The notes beneath the pieces are model-generated. The model did no database searches and was not told the DNA's origin. It was given only the letters and a program-made list of their open reading frames with translations. The translations under genes were made by a program, and so were the position numbers. A DNA stretch of 64,000 nucleotides, taken from the NCBI RefSeq assembly GCF_016592155.1, contig NZ_AP024237.1, forward strand, positions 806,001 to 870,000, in the 5' to 3' direction. Positions 49,096-58,883 of this stretch are shown one piece after another (the first letter of the stretch is position 1; each line of letters starts with the position of its first letter). This stretch comes from Mycobacterium heckeshornense (lineage in GTDB: Bacteria; Actinomycetota; Actinomycetes; Mycobacteriales; Mycobacteriaceae).

Positions 49096-50709
49096 TTAGC
49101 CCAGCGACTCGCCGGTGGCCGCGGCATGGCCAGCACGATACCCGAAAACCATGGCCGGTCCGAGAGTTCCGCCAGCACCGCCGTAGGCCTTGCCGGTGAC
49201 ACCCGCCATCGCGTTGCCTGCGGCATAGAGCCCTGGTATGACCGTGCCGCGAACATGCAGGACCCGGCCGTCACGGTCGGTACGCGGGCCGCCCTTGGTT
49301 CCCATCGCGCCCACGCTTACTGGGACCGCGTAAAAAGGCGGCGTGTCGATCGGGCCCAAGGTCTTGCCAGTCAGTGTGGTCGCGTGTTCGTCGCCCCAGT
49401 AGCCATCGTATGCGCTTGAGCCACGTCCGAACTCAGGATCGGAGCCGGACGCGACGTTGCGGTTCCAGTTGTCGACCGTGCGGGCGAGCCCGTCGGCGTC
49501 GATACCCGTCTTGGCGGCCAGCTCGGCAAGGTCGGCCGACGCGCAGAACCAGTCGGGCACTGGCTCACCGGGCGCAACACCCAGGAACCCGTAACGCTTC
49601 AAATGCATTGCGTCGAATACGATCCACGCCGGATCGTTGACATAGCCACCGCGCGGGTCAAGGTAATGGAATGCTCCGGCCATCGAATTGTATTCGCCTG
49701 CCTCGTTGACGAATCGGCGGCCAGCGCGGTTAACGATGATGCTGCGCGGGCGGGTCCGTTCGAGGCGAACACTGCGGCTACGGGGACGCCCACCGAAGGT
49801 GTCGCCCGGGATTTGCACGATCGGCACCCACCACGCCTCTCCCATGTTGGCCAGGTCGGCGCCGTGGGCCATGGCCATCCGCAGCCCATCGCCCGTGTTG
49901 TATGGCGGTGAGACGGGGCCATGCATGGGCCCGCGCAGAAACGCGTTGACCAACGAACGATCCCACTCGAAACCGCCGCAGGCCAAGATTACTCCGCAGC
50001 GAGCGCGGACCTGTCTCGTCGCATCGGGAAACGCGATTTGAACACCGGTGATTCCGTTGGCTCCGGCCGTCAGCTCTACTGCGCGCGCACGTGTGTGGAT
50101 CGCTACCCCCCTGTCGAGCAGCCCCTTGAGTAATCCGGCAATGAGCGCCGTTCCGGCGACACACAAATCCCCGCGTTGGTCGTCTCGCGACGCGTGGATG
50201 CGGGCGCGGGTCTCGGCGTCGATCCCAACGTTGCTGAAGTCCGCAGGGAACGACGTGATCCGGTCACGCCATTCACCGAGCTGCGCAAGGTCGAAGGGCG
50301 CAACGTTGAACGAGCGTCCGCCCGTCGCCTGGCCGCCGGGCAATTCCGGCTTGTAATCCGGAAATCCTTCGGCAACGTGGAAACGCAGTCCGGTGTGGGC
50401 CTCGACGAAGTCGAGCATTGCCGGGCCGGTGCGGACGAAGGTTTCCACGAGCCCGTCATCCATCGCACCGAGGGCCTGCGCCCGCAGGTATTTCATCGCG
50501 TCAGCAACGGAGAGCTCGCGGCTCGGAAGCCGGTCGTGTGCCGGAATCCACACGATCCCACCCGAAACCGCGGATGTACCACCGACAGTCGCGGCCTTCT
50601 CGAAGACCTCGACGGTGGCGCCCTTGACGGACGACGTCAACGCCGCGGTCAGGCCCGCAGCACCGGAGCCGAGTACGGCGACATCGACCTCACGATCCCA
50701 ATCGGTCAC
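49096..50709 (-). CDS. KstD-like FAD-dependent dehydrogenase
   Basis: The product is 537 residues from GTG 50709 (AAAGGA upstream). The N-terminal FAD motif is VDVAVLGSGAAGLTAAL, followed by FEKAATVGGTSAVSGGIVWI, and the C-terminal FAD loop is LYAAGNAMAGVTGKAYGGAG then GTLGPAMVFGYRAG, with the Tyr-Gly pair used for substrate activation in 3-ketosteroid delta1-dehydrogenases. The fumarate-reductase-like substrate domain lies between. It should desaturate or reduce a ring ketone. It is downstream of the IclR gene and probably cotranscribed with it. A second, related flavoprotein is at 54969. Confidence 0.9.
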   Translation of the reverse strand: MTDWDREVDVAVLGSGAAGLTAALTSSVKGATVEVFEKAATVGGTSAVSGGIVWIPAHDRLPSRELSVADAMKYLRAQALGAMDDGLVETFVRTGPAMLDFVEAHTGLRFHVAEGFPDYKPELPGGQATGGRSFNVAPFDLAQLGEWRDRITSFPADFSNVGIDAETRARIHASRDDQRGDLCVAGTALIAGLLKGLLDRGVAIHTRARAVELTAGANGITGVQIAFPDATRQVRARCGVILACGGFEWDRSLVNAFLRGPMHGPVSPPYNTGDGLRMAMAHGADLANMGEAWWVPIVQIPGDTFGGRPRSRSVRLERTRPRSIIVNRAGRRFVNEAGEYNSMAGAFHYLDPRGGYVNDPAWIVFDAMHLKRYGFLGVAPGEPVPDWFCASADLAELAAKTGIDADGLARTVDNWNRNVASGSDPEFGRGSSAYDGYWGDEHATTLTGKTLGPIDTPPFYAVPVSVGAMGTKGGPRTDRDGRVLHVRGTVIPGLYAAGNAMAGVTGKAYGGAGGTLGPAMVFGYRAGHAAATGESLG

Positions 50710-50730
50710 GTGTGCATCCTTTCGGAACAC

Positions 50731-51426
50731 TCAGCTAAGAATTGCCGATAAATCGTTGGCAGCCTTGATGACTGCGTCCTTACCCCGCATCACCACGTCT
50801 TCTCGGTGCGAGATGAGGTTGATACAGGTCGGCGGCGACGGCGGGCGCCGGCGAACCGGCACGGCCAGGCCGTAGGTGTTCGGCTCGATCTCGCCGTAAG
50901 TGAGCACCCAGCCCTGTTGTCGCGTCTGCGGCACCAGGTCCCGCTCGCCGGGGCGGACCGGCATGCTCGCGAGCAGGGCGATGCCGGCCGCGCCTCGATC
51001 CAGCGGATAGCGGCTGCCCTCGTGAAACGACAGCTGATAGGAGAGGTGGCTTGGCACGACTACCGCTATCGCGACCTGCTGATCGCCCTCGGCGACCAGC
51101 AGCGAGACGGTAGTTCCCAGATCGTCGGCGAGCGCGCGCAGGATCGGCATGCTCAGTTGCCGGACGTTGTTGTCGAAGGACGCGCCGAGGACCGCCAGGC
51201 CGGAAGCGGACCGGTAACGGCCATCCTCGCCCTTAGCCAGCAAGCGGAACTGTGCAAGCGTGGTCAGCAGGCGATACGCAATGGTCCGGTGCACCCCGAT
51301 GTGGTCGGCCACCTGTTGCACGGTCAGCCCCGTGCGGGAAGACGCCACCAACTGCAACGCAGCCAGACCCCTGGCCAGTGTTTGCGACCCGGGTGCACCG
51401 TTCGGTCGGCCCGCGGCCTCTGCCAT
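50731..51426 (-). CDS. IclR-family regulator
   Basis: The product is 231 residues. The N-terminal winged HTH reads LARGLAALQLVASSRTGLTV then QQVADHIGVHRTIAYRLLTT. The C-terminal effector domain has SYQLSFHEGSRYPLDRGAAG, as in IclR and MhpR. It is divergent from the meta-cleavage operon at 51558, with a perfect palindrome at 51479 in between, so it very likely controls both sides in response to an aromatic acid or its cleavage product. The flavoprotein gene 21 bp downstream is in the same transcript. Confidence 0.92.
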   Translation of the reverse strand: MAEAAGRPNGAPGSQTLARGLAALQLVASSRTGLTVQQVADHIGVHRTIAYRLLTTLAQFRLLAKGEDGRYRSASGLAVLGASFDNNVRQLSMPILRALADDLGTTVSLLVAEGDQQVAIAVVVPSHLSYQLSFHEGSRYPLDRGAAGIALLASMPVRPGERDLVPQTRQQGWVLTYGEIEPNTYGLAVPVRRRPPSPPTCINLISHREDVVMRGKDAVIKAANDLSAILS

Positions 51427-51472
51427 GGCACCCCTTCCTTGACAGACGCACCCACGAGAGCAATGCTCTGAC

Positions 51473-51492
51473 TATAGTGCACACTAGTGTGC
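51473..51492. promoter_or_regulatory. IclR operator overlapping a promoter
   Basis: GCACACTAGTGTGC at 51479-51492 is a perfect 14-bp palindrome. A -10-like TATAGT sits at 51473-51478, so bound regulator would cover the start point of the rightward operon. It lies 52 bp from the IclR start and 65 bp from GTG 51558. Confidence 0.7.
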
Positions 51493-51557
51493 GATAAATG
51501 AGCAGAACGCTTACAACATACGAGAACCAAATTCTTCGCGTCAAGAGAGGGTGGCGA

Positions 51558-52421
51558 GTGCCCGAACACGAGAGCATCTGGAGCGACCTACAGGGCGTCA
51601 CGTTCTCGCAGGGCTACCTTGACGCCGGTGGGGTGCGCACCCGATACCTGCACGCCGGTGACCAGGACTTGCCCGTGCTCGTGCTGCTGCACGGTTCGGG
51701 TGGACACGCCGAGGCGTATGTCCGCAACTTGGAGGCTCACGCCGAGCACTTCTCGACGTGGGCGATCGACATGCTGGGCCACGGCTACACCGACAAGCCC
51801 GGCCACCCGCTGGAGATCCGGCATTACGTCGACCACTTGGTCGCGGTCTTCGATGCCATCGGAGCCGAGCGGGTCAACTTGTCCGGTGAGTCGCTCGGCG
51901 GCTGGGTGGCCGCCCGCGCCGCCGTCGACCATCCCGACAGGATCGACCGACTGGTCCTCAACACCGCCGGCGGCTCTCAAGCCGATCCGGAGGTGATGAA
52001 CCGGATCATCACCTTGTCGATGGCGGCGGTGGAGAACCCGACGTGGGAGACGGTCCAGTCACGCATCACATGGCTGATGGCCGACAAGTCGAAGAGTTAC
52101 GACGATCTCGTCGCCAGCCGGCAACGGATCTACCGCCAACCGGGATTCGTCGCCGCAATGCGCGACATCATGGCCCTGCAGGACCCGAAGATCAGGGCGC
52201 GCAACCTGTTGGGCCCTGCCGAGTACGGCGCGATTACCGCGCCGACTCTCGTGTTGTGGACCAGCGATGACCCCACGGCAGACGTCGGCGAGGGCCGCCG
52301 CATCGCGTCGATGATTCCCGGTGCCCGCTTCGAGCTGATGGTCGGTTGCGGACATTGGCCGCAATACGAAGACGCCAAGACATTCAACCGATTGCACATC
52401 GACTTTTTGTTGGGGCGCTGA
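51558..52421 (+). CDS. Alpha/beta hydrolase, MhpC-type C-C hydrolase
   Basis: The product is 287 residues from GTG 51558, preceded by GAGAGGGTGG; ATG 51498 is in frame but adds residues not typical of the family. Oxyanion region VLVLLHGSGGHAEAY, nucleophile Ser112 in LSGESLGGWVAA, and the His in MVGCGHWPQYEDA are seen. Length and motifs agree with hydrolases of meta-ring-fission products (MhpC, HsaD, BphD). With the MhpA- and MhpB-like genes that follow it forms a three-step module: ring hydroxylation, extradiol cleavage and hydrolysis. Start-to-stop spacing to the next gene is 3 bp. Confidence 0.87.
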   Translation: MPEHESIWSDLQGVTFSQGYLDAGGVRTRYLHAGDQDLPVLVLLHGSGGHAEAYVRNLEAHAEHFSTWAIDMLGHGYTDKPGHPLEIRHYVDHLVAVFDAIGAERVNLSGESLGGWVAARAAVDHPDRIDRLVLNTAGGSQADPEVMNRIITLSMAAVENPTWETVQSRITWLMADKSKSYDDLVASRQRIYRQPGFVAAMRDIMALQDPKIRARNLLGPAEYGAITAPTLVLWTSDDPTADVGEGRRIASMIPGARFELMVGCGHWPQYEDAKTFNRLHIDFLLGR

Positions 52422-52424
52422 AGC

Positions 52425-54107
52425 GTGGCCACGGATGCTGACGTCGTTATCGTCGGGGCCGGACCGGTCGGGCTGACGCTCGCGAATATCCTTGGGCTGC
52501 AGGGGGTACACACGCTGGTGGTCGAGGAGCGCGATACTCTCATCGACTACCCCCGCGGTGTCGGCCTCGACGACGAGTCGCTGCGTACCTTCCAGTCGAT
52601 CGGCCTCGTCGACCGCATCCTGCCGCATACGGTGCCCAATCAGATTCTGCGATTCTTCGACGCGAAACGAAGGCTGCTCGCCGAGATGGCGCCACCGGAC
52701 GCCCGATTCGGCTGGCCCAAGCGCAATGGCTTCGTGCAGCCGATGGTCGACGCCGAATTGCTAACCGGCCTCGAGCGTTTCGACCACGTCGAGGTCATGT
52801 GGCGCCACCGGATGCAGGATTGCTTGCAAACGGCCGACGGCGTGACCGTCGAGCTTTCCAGCAACGGAGACTCGTCGACGGTGCGGACCCGTTATGTGGT
52901 TGGCTGCGACGGCGGCCGCAGCACCACCCGGCAGTTGATGGGCGTGTCATTCGAGGGCACTACCTCGCCAACGCGCTGGCTGGTCGTCGACGTCGCCAAC
53001 GATCCCTTAGGCCACCCCAACAGCGAGGTCAGCGCCGACCCCGCACGCCCCTACGTGTCGATCTCAATTGCGCACGGAATTCGGCGCTTCGAGTTCATGA
53101 TTCACGGCGATGAGTCCGACGAGCAGGCCGAGGACCCGGCTTTCGTCAAACGCATGCTGGCGCAGCGGATACCCTATCCGGATCGCGCCGAGGTGATCAG
53201 GCATCGGGTGTACACCCACCACTCCCGGATCGCGGGATCCTTCCGAAGCGGCCGGTTGCTGCTGGCCGGCGATGCTGCGCACCTCATGCCGGTGTGGCAG
53301 GGGCAGGGCTACAACAGCGGTATCCGCGATTCTGCCAACCTGGGCTGGAAGCTGGCCGCAGTGGTCAACGGCCAGGCCGACGACGCGCTGCTGGACACCT
53401 ACGACGTGGAGCGCCGCAAGCACGCCCGCGCGATGATCGACCTCTCCACCCTCGTCGGGCGGGTAATCTCACCGACGAACCGCCGCGTAGCGGCGCTGCG
53501 GGACAACATTATTCGGGCTGCCTCCGTGGTACCCAGCTTGAAGCGCTACGTGCTCGAGATGAGGTTCAAGCCGATGCCCCGCTACGAGCAGGGCGCCGTC
53601 TTTCACAGTCGGCCGCGCTCGGATACCTCGCCGGTGGGCACGCTGTTCGTCCAGCCCCGCGTCGACACCCGCGACGCGGAGAACGTCTTGCTTGACGACG
53701 TACTCGGGCCGTGGTTCGCAGTGCTGTGTTGGAGCAACAACCCCCGCGCGCTGCTTGGCAACGACGTGTTCGAACGCTGGAAAGGGTTGGGCGCCAGGTT
53801 CGTCGTCGTCCGGCCGATGACCCAGCTGCATTGGACCGGCCACGACGATCCCGACGTTGTCACCGTCGGCGACCGCACCGGGGCGCTCAAGTCATGGTTT
53901 GACGCCCACGTCGAATCGGTGTTGTTCCTGCGTCCCGACCGGTGCATCGCGGGCGCTTGCATCGCTCAACGTGCACCTGAAGTGAGCGCGTCGCTGTTCA
54001 ACGTTCTCCATCTGACTCAGGGAGGAGGCAACGGTGCCGTTGGCTCTGTGCTGTATGTCCCACAGCCCGCTACTGAACCTTCCCGGACCGTCGCAGGATC
54101 TCCTTGA
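52425..54107 (+). CDS. MhpA-like FAD aromatic hydroxylase
   Basis: The product is 560 residues from GTG 52425. [20 protein letters not shown] is the FAD dinucleotide motif, [16 protein letters not shown] holds the DG motif, and [20 protein letters not shown] with [14 protein letters not shown] is the GD motif with the following helix. The C-terminal thioredoxin-like extension ending near [13 protein letters not shown] is typical of MhpA/phenol-hydroxylase-like enzymes. It would hydroxylate a phenolic acid to a catechol with NAD(P)H. Its last 74 bp overlap the dioxygenase gene. Confidence 0.9.
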   Translation: MATDADVVIVGAGPVGLTLANILGLQGVHTLVVEERDTLIDYPRGVGLDDESLRTFQSIGLVDRILPHTVPNQILRFFDAKRRLLAEMAPPDARFGWPKRNGFVQPMVDAELLTGLERFDHVEVMWRHRMQDCLQTADGVTVELSSNGDSSTVRTRYVVGCDGGRSTTRQLMGVSFEGTTSPTRWLVVDVANDPLGHPNSEVSADPARPYVSISIAHGIRRFEFMIHGDESDEQAEDPAFVKRMLAQRIPYPDRAEVIRHRVYTHHSRIAGSFRSGRLLLAGDAAHLMPVWQGQGYNSGIRDSANLGWKLAAVVNGQADDALLDTYDVERRKHARAMIDLSTLVGRVISPTNRRVAALRDNIIRAASVVPSLKRYVLEMRFKPMPRYEQGAVFHSRPRSDTSPVGTLFVQPRVDTRDAENVLLDDVLGPWFAVLCWSNNPRALLGNDVFERWKGLGARFVVVRPMTQLHWTGHDDPDVVTVGDRTGALKSWFDAHVESVLFLRPDRCIAGACIAQRAPEVSASLFNVLHLTQGGGNGAVGSVLYVPQPATEPSRTVAGSP

Positions 54108-54972
54108 CGACATCAACTCGGCTCTGGCCGATGCCCGCAAGTTTGTGCGCGAGTATGACCCGGAGCTCGTCGTCATCTTCGCGCCGGATCACTATAACGG
54201 TTTCTTCTACAAGCTGATGCCGCCATTCTGCATCGGCACAGCGGCAGAAGGCGTCGGCGATTACGGCACTCAGGCCGGACCGCTCAACGTGCCCGCCGAC
54301 ATCGCAACCGCTTGCGCGGAGGCTGTTCTCGACGCCGGAGTCGACGTCGCGATCTCGGCCAGCATGCAGGTCGACCACGGCGCGGTCCAGCCGTTGCAGG
54401 CATTATTCGGCGACGCCGCCCAACCTTCGGTCATCCCGATCTTCATCAACTCGGTGGCGACGCCGCTTGGCCCGATCAGGCGTGTCCGGGCGCTGGGGGA
54501 GGCCGTGGGCGGCTACCTGGCGACATTGGCCAACCGGGTGTTGGTAGTCGGATCCGGTGGGCTGTCGCATGATCCGCCGGTGCCCACGTTGGTCTCCGCC
54601 TCGCCATCCGCCCTGGAGCGCATTGTGCACGGCCGGCCCATGACTTCCGAACAGCGGCAGGCACGGCAGGTCGCTGTCATGGCGGCGGCACACGACTTCG
54701 CGCACGGTGAGAGCCAACTGCAACCCCTCAACCCCGCATGGGATCACCGATTGTTGGAAATCCTCGATCACGGTCACCTCGCTGACCTCGATTCCTGGTC
54801 GAACTCGTGGATCGCGCACGAGGCCGGCAACTCCGCGCACGAAATCCGCACCTGGGTTGCCGCTTTCGCCGCGCTGGCCACCCAGGGTGCGTACAAGACG
54901 CTGCTGCGCTACTACCGTCCGGCGCCCGAGCTGATCGCCGCTTTCGCCGTCCGAACGGCGGTGCGGGCATGA
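54034..54972 (+). CDS. mhpB: 2,3-dihydroxyphenylpropionate 1,2-dioxygenase-like (class III extradiol)
   Basis: The product is 312 residues from GTG 54034. [48 protein letters not shown] and [14 protein letters not shown] are MhpB signatures. His115 and His179, the acid/base residues in E. coli MhpB, fall at exactly the same numbers. It cleaves a catechol-type ring next to the diol using Fe(II). Unlike HsaC of the steroid pathway it is a LigB-type enzyme, so this block is separate from cholesterol ring degradation. No hydratase/aldolase genes (MhpD/E/F) are in the block. Confidence 0.93.
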   Translation: MPLALCCMSHSPLLNLPGPSQDLLDDINSALADARKFVREYDPELVVIFAPDHYNGFFYKLMPPFCIGTAAEGVGDYGTQAGPLNVPADIATACAEAVLDAGVDVAISASMQVDHGAVQPLQALFGDAAQPSVIPIFINSVATPLGPIRRVRALGEAVGGYLATLANRVLVVGSGGLSHDPPVPTLVSASPSALERIVHGRPMTSEQRQARQVAVMAAAHDFAHGESQLQPLNPAWDHRLLEILDHGHLADLDSWSNSWIAHEAGNSAHEIRTWVAAFAALATQGAYKTLLRYYRPAPELIAAFAVRTAVRA

Positions 54973-56708
54973 CTGACCCGTTCGATCATGTCGTCGACGT
55001 GCTCGTGGTCGGTTCGGGCGGCGGTGGGATGACCGCCGCGCTGGCCGCCGACGCATCGGGGCTTGACACCCTGATCGTGGAAAAATCTTCTTATTTCGGA
55101 GGGTCGACCGCGCTCTCAGGCGGCGGTATTTGGGTGCCCGGCGCGCCGGCGCAGAGGCGAGAAGGCTATTGCCCTTCTCCGAATGATGTTTTCGAATACC
55201 TGCGCCAGATCACCGGCGGCCTGGTCAGTGACGCCCGCCTACGGCAGTATGTCGAGGCTGCTCCGGTGATGATGGAGTTTCTGGAGCAAACGAGTCCGTG
55301 GTTGGAGTTCGTGTGGAAGCCCGGCTACGCCGACTATTATCCAGAGCTACCCGGAGGTTCGGCGCTGGGCAGCACGATCAACGTGCCGGCCATCGACCTT
55401 CGCACACTGGGCGACGACGAGCAGCACCTGCTGGCCCCGCTTGCCCTCGCGCCGAAAGGAATTTGGCTGGGTCCCAAGGATCTTCGTCTTTTCTATCAGA
55501 TCCGCCAGAATTGGCGCGGCAAAGCGGTTCTGGCGAAGCTGATTTGGCGGATGGCGAGAGCAAAACTGTTCGGCGAGCGGATGGCCGCAATTGGGCAGTC
55601 GCTGGCAGCGCGGCTCCGGCTGGCGCTGAAGGAGCGCGGAATCCCACTGTGGCTGAACGCTCCGATGACGGAGCTGATCACCGACGGCGTCGGCACGGTC
55701 ATCGGCGCCGTGGTCGAGCGCAACGGGTCGGCGCAACGGATCGGTGCGCGCCGCGGGGTCATCCTGGCCACCGGAGGCTTCGACCATGACTTGCAGTGGC
55801 GCAGGCGGTATCTGCCTGTGTTGGAGAAGGACTGGAGTTTCGGTAACCCGCTCGCCACTGGTGACGGGATCCGGGCAGGGGAGAAGGTCGGTGGCTCCAC
55901 CGAACTACTCGATGAGGCGTGGTGGTTCCCGGCCATTCAGTGGCCGGACGGGCGCCTGCAATTCATGCTCAACGAGCGCATGATGCCCTCGCAATTCGTG
56001 GTCAACGGCATGGGCAAGCGATTCGTGAACGAAGCAGCGCCGTACATGGACTTTGCGCACGCCATGATCGAGGGCCAGCGCTCCGGTGTCAGCCACATCC
56101 CGTGCTGGCTGATCACCGACATCCGATCGTTTCACCGTTACGTCATTGCCGGGCATCTCCCGATCCCGAAGGTGCCTTTCGCACCGGTTCCCACCGGCCG
56201 GAAGGTGCCCAGAGCATGGCTGCAATCCGGGGTTGTCCATGAGGGCTACAGCTGGGAGGAACTCGCCGGCAAGATCGATGTGCCCGCCGAGGCGTTGCGG
56301 CGCACCGCCGAGCGGTTCAACGAGCTGGCGCGCCGGGGCCATGACGACGACTTCAACCGCGGGGATTCGGCCTACGACAACTACTACGGCGACCCCACCC
56401 TTCCCAACCCCAACCTGTACCCACTGACCAAGCCGCCCTACTACGCGTTTCAGATCATTCTCGGCGACCTCGGCACCTCGGGCGGTCTGCGCACCGACGA
56501 GTACGCCCGGGTATTGCGCGGCGACGACAGTGTGGTGAAAGGCCTTTACGCAGTGGGAAATACGGCTGCGCCAGTGATGGGCCGTAGCTATGCCGGCGCT
56601 GGTGCCACCATCGGTCCGGCAATGACATTCGGTTATGTCGCGGCAAAGCACATCGCCAGCGAAACCACGACCGCCGCTATCGAATCGACGTCACAACGGA
56701 GGAGTTAG
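54969..56708 (+). CDS. KstD-like FAD-dependent dehydrogenase
   Basis: The product is 579 residues; ATG 54969 overlaps the dioxygenase stop (ATGA). [40 protein letters not shown] and the C-terminal [20 protein letters not shown] with [15 protein letters not shown] are the FAD and active-site loops of the 3-ketosteroid dehydrogenase family. It is a distant paralog of the 49096 protein, one on each side of the IclR operator. In a pathway ending in extradiol cleavage, a dehydrogenase of this kind could aromatise a cyclohexenone or cyclohexanone ring before MhpA acts. That role is inference. Confidence 0.92.
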   Translation: MTDPFDHVVDVLVVGSGGGGMTAALAADASGLDTLIVEKSSYFGGSTALSGGGIWVPGAPAQRREGYCPSPNDVFEYLRQITGGLVSDARLRQYVEAAPVMMEFLEQTSPWLEFVWKPGYADYYPELPGGSALGSTINVPAIDLRTLGDDEQHLLAPLALAPKGIWLGPKDLRLFYQIRQNWRGKAVLAKLIWRMARAKLFGERMAAIGQSLAARLRLALKERGIPLWLNAPMTELITDGVGTVIGAVVERNGSAQRIGARRGVILATGGFDHDLQWRRRYLPVLEKDWSFGNPLATGDGIRAGEKVGGSTELLDEAWWFPAIQWPDGRLQFMLNERMMPSQFVVNGMGKRFVNEAAPYMDFAHAMIEGQRSGVSHIPCWLITDIRSFHRYVIAGHLPIPKVPFAPVPTGRKVPRAWLQSGVVHEGYSWEELAGKIDVPAEALRRTAERFNELARRGHDDDFNRGDSAYDNYYGDPTLPNPNLYPLTKPPYYAFQIILGDLGTSGGLRTDEYARVLRGDDSVVKGLYAVGNTAAPVMGRSYAGAGATIGPAMTFGYVAAKHIASETTTAAIESTSQRRS

Positions 56709-56711
56709 GTT

Positions 56712-58049
56712 ATGAAAGTCTCGCTTTTCTACGAATTTCCGCTGCCGCGTCCGTGGGCACCTGACGACGAGCACACGCTATTTCAGGACGGCCTGGAGGA
56801 GGTCGAACTGGCGGACAAGGCCGGGTTTTCCACTGTGTGGCTCACCGAGCACCACTTCCTCGAGGAGTACTGTCATTCCACCGCGCCGGAGATCTTTCTC
56901 GCCGCAGCAAGCCAACGGACCAAGAACATTCGGCTCGGCTTCGGGATCATGCACCTTCCGCCGCCCGTCAACCACCCTGCCCGAGTCGCCGAACGCATCG
57001 CCACCCTCGACCTGCTCTCCAACGGGCGGGTGGAATTCGGCACCGGTGAATCGTCGTCGGTCGGTGAATTGGGAGGGTTCGGGATCGACCCCGCCGACAA
57101 GCGGGCCATGTGGGAGGAGGCGCTGGAGGTCGCAGTACGCTGTATGACCGAGGAGCCGTTCACCGGGTTCAAGGGCCGCCACGTCGAGATGCCGCCCCGC
57201 AACGTCGTACCCAAGCCGCTGCAAAAGCCGCACCCGCCGGTGTGGGTTGCCTGCACGCGACCCGCCTCGGTGCAGATGGCCGCGCAGAAATGCATCGGCG
57301 CGCTGAGTTTCGCCTATACCGGCCCAGGCCCGCTGACCGAACGCGTCAACGGCTACTACAAGGAGTTGGAGGAGCACGGCGCTCCCGTGACGCCGCAGAT
57401 AAATCCGAACATCCTCGCGATCGGCGGTGACCTGTCAATGATGGTCGCCCCCACCGATGAGCAGGCCGTCGAACGCATTGGAAAAGGCGGCGGATTCTTC
57501 GCATTCGGGATCATGCATTACTACATGACCGGTATGCACACACCGGGTCGGACCGGCGTCTGGAAGAGATATCTCGAAGAAGTCGAGAAAGATCCGACGC
57601 TTGCCTACGGACCCGGCCGCGGCCCGATCGGCAGCCCCGCCACGGTGCGGGAGTTCCTGCGCGGCTACGAGGAAAGCGGCGTCGACGAGCTCATCCTGCT
57701 GCTCACCCCGCGCACCCACGAGGCGACCATGGAATCGATCGAGCTGATGGGCAAGCATGTGCTGCCGGAATTCATCGAGCGCGACGAGAAGGCCAGGGCC
57801 GATAAGGCGAAGCGGCTCAAGCCCATCATCGACAAGGTCGAAGCGCGTCGGCGTGCATCTCAGACTCCCGAATTCGACGAGAGCTACGCGTTCGGCGGCC
57901 TGCCCACCGGTCGAGACCACTACACCGCGAACGAGGTGTCCTTGGCGATGGACGAGATGAACGCCGGCATCGAGCAGGCCGCCAAGAGACTCAAGCAGGA
58001 AGGCTGGGCCAGCCGAAACCCATCTGCCGACCAGCAGCGAACGACGTGA
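56712..58049 (+). CDS. Luciferase-like monooxygenase
   Basis: The product is 445 residues, longer than F420 types. MKVSLFYEFPLPRPWAPDDE, FSTVWLTEHHFLEEYCHSTA, LGFGIMHLPPPVNHPARVAE and VEFGTGESSSVGELGGFGID resemble the bacterial-luciferase/alkanal monooxygenase branch that uses FMNH2. A C-terminal charged helix (KARADKAKRLKPIIDKVEAR) is extra. GGAGGAGTTAGG precedes the start. The FMN reductase encoded at 59867 in the same operon could supply reduced flavin. A Baeyer-Villiger-like or hydroxylation step on a ring ketone is possible. Confidence 0.9.
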   Translation: MKVSLFYEFPLPRPWAPDDEHTLFQDGLEEVELADKAGFSTVWLTEHHFLEEYCHSTAPEIFLAAASQRTKNIRLGFGIMHLPPPVNHPARVAERIATLDLLSNGRVEFGTGESSSVGELGGFGIDPADKRAMWEEALEVAVRCMTEEPFTGFKGRHVEMPPRNVVPKPLQKPHPPVWVACTRPASVQMAAQKCIGALSFAYTGPGPLTERVNGYYKELEEHGAPVTPQINPNILAIGGDLSMMVAPTDEQAVERIGKGGGFFAFGIMHYYMTGMHTPGRTGVWKRYLEEVEKDPTLAYGPGRGPIGSPATVREFLRGYEESGVDELILLLTPRTHEATMESIELMGKHVLPEFIERDEKARADKAKRLKPIIDKVEARRRASQTPEFDESYAFGGLPTGRDHYTANEVSLAMDEMNAGIEQAAKRLKQEGWASRNPSADQQRTT

Positions 58050-58052
58050 ACC

Positions 58053-58883
58053 ATGGGACAGATCGACGAACTTTGGCGCTACGACGGCCGCAGGGCGGTG
58101 GTGACCGGGTGCTCGTCGGGCATCGGTGCGCAGGTCGTGCATCAGCTCACCGAGCTCGGTGCCGACGTGGTCGGACTGGATCTGCAGCCCCCGACATTCG
58201 ACATCAGCGAATTTGTCGAACTTGACCTGGCCGACCCCGCGTCAATCGACTGCGCCGCCGCCTCGATCGGTGATCGGGTCGATGCGCTGTTCAACGTCGC
58301 CGGTGTCTCCTCGGGAATCGGTGACCCGCTGCGGGTGGTCACCATCAACTTCCTCGGTCTGCGCCAGCTCACCGAGGCGCTCACCCCTACGATGCCGGCG
58401 GGGTCGAGCGTCGTGAGCGTGTCTTCGTTAGCGGCCGCCGCGTACCGGGAGCATCACGAACAGGTGGCCGGCCTCTTGCATACCCGGACGATGGCCGAGG
58501 GGATAGATTGGTGTCGCGCTCAACGGGATGCATTGGCCGACGGGGGCTACCGGTTATCGAAAGAGGCGGTCATCCTCTACACGATGAAGAACACCGTGCC
58601 TTTGGGCGTTCGAGGTATTCGCATCAACTGCACCGGCCCGGGAGTCACCGAAACCCCGATACTCGGTCAGCTGCGCAACGCCTACGGTCAGCAATACCTC
58701 GACAACATCACCAAACCACTGGGCCGCAATGCTGAACCCGCCGAACAGGCCGCGGTGCTGGTGTTCCTCAACAGTCGGGCCGCCAGCTACATCACCGGCC
58801 AAGTCGTATGGGTCGACGGCGGCAATATCGGTGCCGCCATCGGCCGCGACCTGGAGAAGGGACGGGTCCGGTGGCCAGCTTGA
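58053..58883 (+). CDS. SDR oxidoreductase, coniferyl-alcohol-dehydrogenase type
   Basis: The product is 276 residues. RRAVVTGCSSGIGAQVVHQL is the cofactor loop and GLDLQPP the NAD-type acidic residue. ALFNVAGVS replaces NNAG. An insert EHHEQVAGLLHTRTMAEGID lies before YRLSKEAVILYT with the catalytic Tyr/Lys. This layout, with the long insert, is that of the coniferyl-alcohol dehydrogenase/3-alpha-hydroxysteroid dehydrogenase-like group. It is one gene of the leftmost-to-rightmost operon 51558-61286 and overlaps the next gene by 13 bp. Confidence 0.9.
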   Translation: MGQIDELWRYDGRRAVVTGCSSGIGAQVVHQLTELGADVVGLDLQPPTFDISEFVELDLADPASIDCAAASIGDRVDALFNVAGVSSGIGDPLRVVTINFLGLRQLTEALTPTMPAGSSVVSVSSLAAAAYREHHEQVAGLLHTRTMAEGIDWCRAQRDALADGGYRLSKEAVILYTMKNTVPLGVRGIRINCTGPGVTETPILGQLRNAYGQQYLDNITKPLGRNAEPAEQAAVLVFLNSRAASYITGQVVWVDGGNIGAAIGRDLEKGRVRWPA

